The notes beneath the pieces are model-generated. The model ran no database searches. It was not told the origin of the DNA and saw nothing but the letters and a program-made list of their open reading frames with translations. A DNA stretch of 64,000 bases from Chaunax sp. Z400 (taxonomy: Eukaryota > Chordata > Actinopteri > Lophiiformes > Chaunacidae), in assembly GCA_037577475.1 (NCBI GenBank), contig CM075186.1, positions 6,261,501 through 6,325,500 on the forward strand. The letters run 5' to 3'. The translations under genes were made by a program, and so were the position numbers. Shown one piece after another: positions 56,445-64,000 of the stretch (position 1 is the stretch's first letter; each line of letters starts with the position of its first letter).

Positions 56445-58540
56445 TCATTTCCTGTCTGCCTTCATGATAGTCTTCATGCAATCAGTAGGCATTAATATTA
56501 ATTAGGGGTGTTTCACAGACCACAGCAACTGTGGCTGTTGAAGCAGGTGCTTCACATTTCAAATGGATTGTGATTAATGAATGGAAATCAGCGTTGGATG
56601 TGCTTCGGACGTGCGTATGCACTGTTTTATAAATCAGAATATTTCAGTAATATAATAATAATAATATTTCAATATATCAGAAGCACTGTGTTTCATCCAG
56701 ATGACATCTTAAGACACGAAGCCTACACACAAAAGAGAAGAGACTCTGAAGAGTCTACCATGTTTGAAAGTATGAAAGCCGATAGTCTCCTGCAGCAGCT
56801 AACGTTAGCATATCTGCAGCTAGCGACTCATGGAGAGTCGAGGCCAAGAACAACAAACGTCATCATATAATCATAAGCTAAGCTATCTGGGTAAGTAGTT
56901 GTTGGAGCTTTTATAATTTTGGATGATGCTAGCTGCAGCATTTTTATGTGCGTGAGTGTTAGAATCAACCTCAACACACAAACTGTCTGAAATTCCTTAC
57001 CAACATGCTCATTAGTACGCTAGAACAGAATGTGAGATTTTTAGTATGTCTGAACTCAGCGTAAGACCAACAGTGTGCATACACTCTTACACTTGGTCAC
57101 AAACAGAGAAAAACTGACTGTATGATTTTCTCTCTCAAACCCACAAATGAATTGAAAATGTCTTCATGTCCTCATTTATTCGATGTGAAATGAAGTGCAG
57201 ACGAATGCAGATGATTTAATTAAGAGGGCCAAGAGTACTTTACTTTTTAGAGCAGAATGTGAGTTCCCACTTAGAACCTAATCTAAAAAGAAAAAGAATT
57301 TACCTTTGGCTAATAAACCGCAGCATCGTCGTACAGCTTGATATCCGAAAACATCAGGAACAATGATATGATCACGATACTGACACTAAATGACGGGAGA
57401 AAATAATTGATGTTGCTCCACACGATGGAGATGTGCTAATTAATTTACTCGATCCGAAAGTCGTGTCAGTTGTCACTCAAGTGTGGATGGTGTGAAGGGC
57501 TCTTCTCCGACTCCTCTCCTACATTTTCATTCTTATTTAGCTGGAGGGCAGCAGCTACCAACCCATTCCTCTCAGGTCCACGCTTGGAGGGATTTAAATG
57601 GGGTTTCTAGAAGTTTAACAGACGAGACTCACAGTGCAAACCCTGCTGCACCTCAAGGGAAGCCAGACAGGGGGGAACTCAGTCATCTCCATTAAACATC
57701 AACTACAGTTTTCATATATTTGTAGTCATGTACTTTGATAACCTCTGATTGCATGCACTACTACCCTGACTGGACTAATTCATCTGGGAAGCAACCCAAC
57801 AATACACATTTTATCTTCCTCCATCTCTTCGCCCTTAATACTGCTGACCTCCCACGAATAACTTTGAAGCTCCTCTTGCCTACAAGGCCCTGATCAAGTA
57901 CAATCACTTTATATTGATTTCCTAAAAGTCCTTTTAGTGCTGTTTGAAAGTTTCAGCTAAAGAGTTTGGTTGGTGTCTTGTCATTTGGATTTAATGGTCC
58001 TCACAGTCACAGCCGAGGGGTCTTGTTCTTGTTAGATTTGCATGACAGAAAGTTCTACACTGTCTTGTAAAATGAGCGAGTGTCATACATTGTAAGCAGG
58101 GTTTAGAGGGACACATGACAGCAAACAATTTAACACTATCAAGGCCACATTATTTTTTGTCATTATGGCCTATAATACATGAGAGTAGGAGTAAAAATCA
58201 TTTCCCACTGACTGCCTGAAAGAGACTTAATCAAAGCAACAATCACGATCATTTAGTCTGAGTAATGTGAAGTAGGCTACACATTTGCAAGGTTGACAAA
58301 CATGGATGCTCTTCAATTAAATTGTATTGTGAGATATTTAACTACACTGTCAGATTAATTCATGATGGTCCTAATTCTCCTCTGTGCAAACAGCTCAGAG
58401 ATGTTTGACATTTCAGCAGTCTGTAAATGAAATCTAAATTCTCTTTGTTCAGCTCTACTGACAACATTTTAAATAAATTGTCTTTTTAAACTGATTTCAT
58501 CAGATGTAGATATCAGCTGTCAGATGGAGGGTTACAGACA

Positions 58541-58574
58541 TGAAGAAGAAGAAGAAGACAAGAAGAAGAAGAAG
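58541..58574. repeat. (GAA)n microsatellite
   Basis: A run of GAA units with one interruption (gaca) in the middle, about 33 bp; a simple sequence repeat. Confidence 0.85.
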
Positions 58575-59990
58575 GCAGTGTCAAGTTTTATCTTAAAGTC
58601 TATGCTGAATTTGCTTCTCTACATTTTGTAACTGAATTACAGGACACTGTATATCCCATAATATTCCCTACCATCTGGCATTAAGGTAGGTTAAAGCAGG
58701 TGGTTTTATCGCATGTGCTATGTGGGTGTGGAGCGGTATTGGACAGAATCATTCTGTTTAGATGAGTCATATGGCTGTAAAGCACTTGAACAAATTTGAG
58801 TCCCTTAAGCTTAATGTTCACCATTTGGGAAACACACAGCAGCATTGTGGTGAGTATTGGAGGATTTCAGCACACTGTAACATGTTGTGTAGTTTCTGGT
58901 CATATTCCTGACACTGCATGTGATGATTTCTTCTTTTGTTCAGACAACCAAACAAAAAATGTCCTTGAGGCAAACTATATATCCAGAATGTAGCACATAG
59001 AACCATGTGTTCTCTGAAACAACTGCAATGGACTCCAGCTACATGTGGGTGTTTTATGCTGGCTATAGGACATAGCCTGCTATGCATCCTTTACCTGTAG
59101 GCACTTCCCTTTGTATTCAGAAATACCCTGAACACCTCATGTGCATCCAGTCACACTGTGATTATTCTAGTTCTGTGTCACTGCTTGTGTTCAAGTGTGA
59201 GTCCCGCTGCACCAGTCTGCCCCACAATCATACAATCCTCAGAAGGGGTCCTCTCATGCATCTTTTTATGGCCATCATGTTTCTCAGCAGAGAGCAGGGA
59301 TGATGTTGGCTCCTGCTAGCTCTGCAAGATTCCTCTAACCCCTTAACAATAGCTACATAGTCTGCTAGCCGGCTACACTGAAGGATCTGATAGAGTTGTG
59401 TCTCCATCTGATGCCAGTGAATGGGGGACAATGGGGGATGTCTGATGGACATGAAATGAACATTCTGGACAGGACTGTGTGATATGAGTTTTCCACACAT
59501 CTGGTAGTCTAGTTTCTGTTTAATCAGTGAGTCTTTTTTTCATTTTGATTGTTTAAAGTGACTATCTTTTAGCAGAACGAAGGCTTTTGGCCATTGAACA
59601 TCTTAAGTCATGAGAGAAACAAGCTGATTTAACATTAGTGGAGACAGCAGTCCTCCCAGATGTCCTGTGTCTACTGGGGCGTCGCACAGACAAATGTTTA
59701 ACCCGAAACTCTTTTATTTTGTGTTTTTTATTGGATTTAATTACCTCAATTTCGTACCTCTCTGTAAAAACCCTGTGAACAAAGAACACTGAATGGATCT
59801 TAAGCATAAACAAGCTGAGCACCTTGAATTAAACTGAGCTAATGTCTTTTGGCAGCTCGCCTCACAGCTCCTCACAGCTCCTCCTGACGCTCTAAGTCCA
59901 CTGAAGAGCATTGAGGCAACATTTGTGGACTTTTAATGTGGAGACCTGAATAACTTTGAGACAAAACACGCGGAGAAATACAAAGAATTA

Positions 59991-60016
59991 TCAATAATAA
60001 TAATAATAATAATAAT
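59991..60016. repeat. (AAT)n microsatellite
   Basis: About eight AAT units; a simple sequence repeat. Confidence 0.85.
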
Positions 60017-60529
60017 TGCCCACCTTTGAACATGACGCTTGATGCTATATGAAAAGTTGAGTGGTAATCTGTCCCTTTTCCCATCTTCCAGGCTGTGAGA
60101 GTTCAGTAACATACAAACAATATTCACTATGAGGTGAATCTACACTCAGTATGTACAGAATCTTTGTGAACACAAGTGGTCGACACAAGGAAAGGTTAAT
60201 GTGAGAACAAGAGTATAGAAACAGCTGCATTGTGTCTGGGGAAATATAGCCAAGGTTCTTTAGGATTAGCGAAAGTGGATTTAACAGGAGAGCAAACAAT
60301 AAGGCAAAGCGCAATTAAAACGGCTTCATTAGACAAATGCCTCTCAACATACACATTATTAGCCAGGGAAATGGCAGGCGTGTCTTTTATTTGTTCATAG
60401 GGTGACTTTGTGGGCAGTTTCTCTGGTCAGGGCCTCTGAAAGTCAGACAGCTTTTTAAAAATCAAACAGCTCTTCTGGTGATTCTGCCACGTTTTTGGCC
60501 CTAAATTGAATTTCTTGGAACTTGCTAAG

Positions 60530-60725
60530 GTCAGGGCGCCAAACTAAGAGGGGAAGAGGCTGATCCTTGTTGCTAATTACACACCACATGCCAGTGTTAG
60601 TCTTTGCTAATTGCATGCTGTGAGCTGCTGGAGGCGCCTTGCCTTAGAGAGATCTGTCTATTAAGCCCATGAATTTGGCATCAATACTGGCTACTCAAAG
60701 GCAATGATCACCACAATACCTTACA
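60530..60725. promoter_or_regulatory. Candidate conserved non-coding block
   Basis: The motif TTGCTAATT occurs twice, at 60570-60578 and 60604-60612. The second is followed by gcatgc, giving TAATTGCATG, a POU/homeodomain-like site. A TTTGGCGCC-type E2F-like site (reverse complement of ggcgccaaa) is at 60537-60545 and a gaggcgcc block is at 60631-60638. Composition is balanced and no repeat signature is present. The motifs are seen directly; conservation and function are inference. Confidence 0.25.
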
Positions 60726-61799
60726 CCAGGTAGATAGAGATTATATGGAGAAATGTTACGATTGGATGCCACTTTTTATTTTGTTAAAGTAGTGACCTTT
60801 TCCCCCTAATGGCTGCTGGGTTAAGATGCTAAAGAGTTTGTTAGATTTAGTCTATTTTCTCCTACTATTTATCATCACTCAAGTCTGACAAGACACAAGG
60901 AAGTAGCATGTGTTATGAGTTTTGAGAGTATGCAAATGATTTGTTTCCCCCTAGTCTGCCTCTGAACAAATAGTGATTTGTCAATAAGGAGAAAACACAA
61001 ATGACACTCACTGAAAAGTGCATCAGTGTCAGCAATGACAGACGCATCATTCAGACGCAAGTGCTTGAAAACAGCTTTGATAGCTACACTTTGGAAAGCA
61101 AAAAAAAACAACACACATTTTGTCTCATGCTGTTGTCTAAGAGGCTTGCTGTTTTTGACGAACAAGTGTTTCCCCCCTTGTCAACAACTTTCTCACCCGA
61201 GCAGCTTGACAGGAAGTGAAATTTAGCATTTTCTGCAGCCTTAATAACAGTCTTAGAGGCTGTTCTTGCATCAGTTAGTATATTCATGAATTAATGTGGC
61301 AAAACACTGATTTAAGGATTCAGTTGTCTGGGAGGGAAGGCAAAGAGCAGCATTTAGTCTATGTATTTACATTAATGTTGTGTGTGTAAAGCAGGGATGT
61401 TTGACTGTGAAGAAAATGTCTAGATTTACTGGGAACATGTCAAACAAGTCAACTGAATCCCTGGAAGAAGACGAGAAAGGTGTCAACGGTAATCATGTGC
61501 ATGACTCAGGAGAATGTTGATATCACAGCTATGGCAATTAAAATATCATCTTGCTTTATTTTGGCAAGCAAGACTGGATCCTGACAATCAGCATGTTGTT
61601 ATGTGTGCAGCATGCAGGTTGATTTGTTATAAGCTGTGCTAAAATACTTTGGTAAACGTGTTATTTGTAGAGGTTTATGTTCAACAGGGCTTCAAAATGT
61701 AATATTAAATTACATGTAATTCATTGAATCCACCATGTTTTCTGAGAGTGACTTTCCTACAGTAGCTTGTGGCTTCATAATAAATCTCTGGCGGAACTT
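60726..61799. other. Non-coding stretch, nothing recognised
   Basis: Overlapping small frames on both strands around 60875-61290 carry no recognisable domain. No repeat is recognised. Confidence 0.45.
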
Positions 61800-62040
61800 G
61801 TAACAGTTTGCTGAATCATTTCTTTTTGTGTTTTTGCAACTTCTGGAGCGTATTGCCTTGAAGCTGGCGACCTAATATGAGTCTGATGTTATCAGATATT
61901 GTTTTGTTTGTTTGCATGTACTGTAACACACTGTTACAAGTCTGCTGCATCCTGCCCAAGTGCAATATGTGGAGTTTATTGCTATGAAGTTGGCTCTGAG
62001 AGACCTAATTTGGATGTGTTATAAGAATAATTGGCTGGTT
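61800..62040. repeat. Diverged tandem duplication, about 130-bp unit
   Basis: Two adjacent units can be aligned: gtttgctgaatcattt / gtctgctgcatcctgc, ggagcgtattgccttgaag / ggagtttattgctatgaag, gacctaatatgagtctgatg / gacctaatttggatgtg. The offset between matching words is 126-134 bp. The units differ by many substitutions and small indels, so the duplication is old. No element family is recognised. Confidence 0.6.
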
Positions 62041-62082
62041 GAAGTCAGAAAGTGACAGTAGTGCCTGATTCATTATACGATG

Positions 62083-62100
62083 CAAGAGAGAGAGAGAGAG
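62083..62100. repeat. (GA)n microsatellite
   Basis: About eight GA units; a simple sequence repeat. Confidence 0.8.
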
Positions 62101-62269
62101 TACAACTGCTACAATACAATTTTGTACATTTTAGAGGCATATTGTTAGTGTTTCAGCCCTTGATTTGCATACTGTGGTGCTGACAGATTTCCCCTCTGCA
62201 CTCTTTCTCTATACAATCTGGACCTGCTGGTGGAGCTACACGAAAAGTTAAAAGTTCCCAGCGTTACTA

Positions 62270-62470
62270 GTATTATGATTGTGCCAAATTCCATTGCATT
62301 TGTTCAATAGTTGACAAGATATTTCATGCAAATAATCAATCAATAAATAATTGTCATGGTGGTACAAAACCAAAGCTGTGAATTTCTGCGCATTTCAAAG
62401 CAAGCGTTGCTGAGATATTTTGTATTCTGGATCAGAGTGGTTGACTAACCAAAGCAACCTGCTCGACACG
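62270..62470 (+). repeat. Possible dispersed fish repeat
   Basis: The text gtgccaaattccattgcatt, caatagttgacaagatattt, accaaagctgtgaatttctg, cgcatttcaaagcaagcgtt, gctgagatattttgtattct and ggatcagagtggttgactaa resembles a fish repeat with blocks of the type 'ccaaatttcatggcaatcca', 'gctgagatattttgtgttctggatcaaagtgg'. The match is moderate and the ends are unclear. No coding content. Confidence 0.45.
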
Positions 62471-62574
62471 GCGGCACATGGAGATGCATGACGGGCATCT
62501 CCTTCACACTTTATATGTTGTTGTTTTTGTTTTTTTTGTTTAAAATTGTTTTTTGTTTTTTTTAACCTTAAATC

Positions 62575-62960
62575 AGCTAAACCAGCAAGACAGCGTTGGG
62601 AGGAAAGAGATCCAGGATGGAAGCTACGCTCGCCCAGATGAATTTAAAGCTAATCCTGGCTAATATCCGGTGGCAGAAAAAATGAAAAGGACTGGGTGAG
62701 CTATGAAAAATCTAACACCGTTGTGCATCTACATCTTCACATCCCAGAACAAGCTGCTGGAAGAACCATAATCTGAGCTGTCAGACCGCAAGAATCTGAG
62801 GGGAGGGGAGGCGGACGCTGTGTTTACGTCTCTGATGATGATGATGATCAAGTGCTGTCAAAGGTGATGGTATCAAAGTTTTATTGTGAAATTACTGATC
62901 ATAGTATCATCAACATCTGTTGTTTACATTCACCCAGACACAAAGGTTAAAAAGTTATTT
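62575..62960 (+). mobile_element. LINE endonuclease fragment, second copy
   Basis: The text gagatccaggatggaagcta matches the 27.5 kb fragment (aaatccaggatgggagccac). It is followed by LILANIRW- (ctaatcctggctaatatccg), the LINE 'LaNvRSL' block, then an 'IPEQAAGRTI' stretch matching the region after the endonuclease TETWL motif, then ctgtcagaccgcaagaatct and gaggggaggggaggcgg, which fits the 'DR...SGKSRGGG-CVYV' block in a changing frame. Frame changes and stops make it a pseudogene. Upstream T-rich text (62520-62570) precedes a 'cagcgttgggaggaaagag' (KRRW-ER) start. Confidence 0.65.
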
Positions 62961-63978
62961 TCTTCGTGTGATTATAAATAGAAGGAGCTGTATGTATTAC
63001 TCGGTTTTATTTTGGTGTGGGGTTAGAAGTGAATTTCACTCTTCATCAAACACTGACATGTAATATTGTTTATGATAGTCACAGCCATGTAAGCACTGTA
63101 TGTTTTGTATTAGAGCTTGTTCTTAGCTCAGCCCATGCTTCAGTCGGCCATAGCTCTGCTCTCCAGACACTGTCGACATGTCTGTCTCTAACCTGCCTCT
63201 GTCTCCTTATGAAGTGACAACAGCTGCCTAATGAATTCAGTTTTATTACAAGGTGACTGTGGAGTGTGTGGTGTGTGTTATTGCTACTGTCTTTTCGTGT
63301 GTGTCTGTGCCCTTTCGCTGTCACCGCTGCTGACTTACCTGACAAAAACCTGGGAGTTTTATCTCACATTAATCTGCTTGGTGTATGTGCGTGCATGTGT
63401 GCGCTGCCATGAGTGTATCTATTTTGATATATGCCAGGATGCATTGGTGTGTACATGCACAGTCGTGTCAAAGTGGGATTTCTTTTTAATATTGAGATAG
63501 GTCAGAGAGATGTGTGTGTCTGGGGAGGCGTGCGCAACGCAAAAAAGAATTCAAATTCAAGTCACGTTGCAATACTAACAAGAATGACATTTTTCTGTTC
63601 TCATCATGACATTTTATCGCAGTTATTTCTTTGACCTGAAGGCCGCTGGAGAGAGAATCAGAGAATGGCTAACAGGGAACAAGTGGAGGGAGCTACATAT
63701 TTTGTGAGCTGCAGAGAAAAGCTTATCTAATTGGATCTTATGTATTGTCTGTCAATGTCCCTTTTTCAGAGGCAGTTTCTGAAATAGGCATTATTAACAT
63801 TTTTTCTTTTCATCAGTTCAGGATCATTTCCATGCAGGGAGTGTCATCAAACTTTCTCATTTTAACAAATGTGTTCGCTGTTCATCTGTACAATGTTTCT
63901 GAATACAGATACTAATGAGTTCATTACCATGTCCTTCTTAGATTGTTTATATTTCCAGTTGAAAACAAAAATACATGA
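62961..63978. other. Non-coding stretch, GT-rich frames
   Basis: Small frames open in GT-rich text around 63230-63500 have a skewed composition (many Val and Cys codons) and are not genes. No element is recognised. Confidence 0.45.
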
Positions 63979-63979
63979 T

Positions 63980-64000
63980 AAATTTTTACCTCTGCAAGGG
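63980..64000 (+). repeat. Possible left edge of another 'cctccgccaagg' repeat, cut by the window
   Basis: The last bases, aatttttacctctgcaaggg, resemble the family's left terminus (tttacctccgccaagg). Only about 20 bases are visible, so this is a weak call that the neighbouring sequence would settle. Confidence 0.3.

Larger units (their letters stand above)
56445..60529. other. Long non-coding stretch, no gene seen
   Basis: Part of 56480-57100 may still belong to the Harbinger element (ttttataaatcagaatattt resembles Harbinger-type flanks), but no terminal repeat pair was found. A short AT repeat lies near 56649-56667. GAA and AAT microsatellites are listed separately. The segment 57300-57480 is rich in TAAT/ATTA cores. 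Small frames elsewhere are uninformative. Confidence 0.45.

Noticed and set aside
56065..56505. A 146-codon plus-strand open frame
   Set aside because: It is the antisense of the Harbinger Myb/SANT-like exon on the minus strand, where the domain pattern is clear.
1..64000. CRISPR arrays, operons or bacterial genes
   Set aside because: No regularly spaced direct repeats, no ribosome-binding-site-led dense coding; the repeats and splice-type signals are those of a vertebrate.

Overview
This window is vertebrate nuclear DNA, almost certainly from a ray-finned fish of the percomorph type. It is AT-rich, has no prokaryotic gene organisation, carries typical vertebrate microsatellites, and is scattered with decayed interspersed repeats that I recognise as teleost families: tRNA-headed SINE-like elements, LINE endonuclease and reverse-transcriptase fragments, a Harbinger-type Myb-like gene, and several unnamed high-copy fish repeats. 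The family assignments come from memory of consensus sequences and were not searched. I found no complete host protein-coding gene, so the window is best read as an intergenic desert or the inside of one or more very long introns.

Layout. 0-12 kb: mostly unique non-coding DNA with three old fish repeats (6.6, 7.5 and 9.1 kb) and one doubtful exon-like segment on the minus strand (4.4-4.65 kb). 12-15 kb: a repeat cluster with one nearly full-length SINE-like element (12.7-13.03 kb) and several pieces of a repeat whose ends read like cctccgccaaggaggt. 15-20 kb: quiet, with a perfect 12-bp hairpin at 19.1 kb. 20-23 kb: another repeat cluster, with a well-preserved tRNA-derived SINE (22.3-22.58 kb, minus) beside a LINE C-terminal fragment (22.69-23.06 kb, plus); between the repeats at 21.4-21.66 kb lies a motif-dense, enhancer-like segment. 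25-36.7 kb: LINE fragments at 27.5, 34.8 and 36.5 kb, another SINE-like head at 36.6 kb, and an enhancer-like segment with a perfect PBX/MEIS composite site at 32.59 kb. 40-44.1 kb: nested repeats, including two same-strand copies of one element 1.6 kb apart. 44-55 kb: largely repeat-poor, with a 33-codon signal-peptide-like reading frame at 47.05 kb and a short degenerate minisatellite at 54.5 kb. 55.8-56.4 kb: a broken two-exon Harbinger Myb/SANT-like gene on the minus strand. 57-64 kb: quiet DNA, an enhancer-like block at 60.5 kb, a diverged tandem duplication at 61.8 kb, a second LINE endonuclease fragment at 62.6 kb, and the possible edge of another repeat at the right end.

Nothing here works together as a pathway. 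The biology on display is retroelement and DNA-transposon decay in a gene-poor region, with a few candidate cis-regulatory blocks. The most checkable items are the Harbinger Myb-like pseudogene, the matching LINE endonuclease fragments at 27.5 and 62.6 kb, the three complementary pieces of one SINE-like family, the RBPJ/SOX/FOX motif cluster at 21.4 kb and the short signal-peptide reading frame at 47.05 kb.
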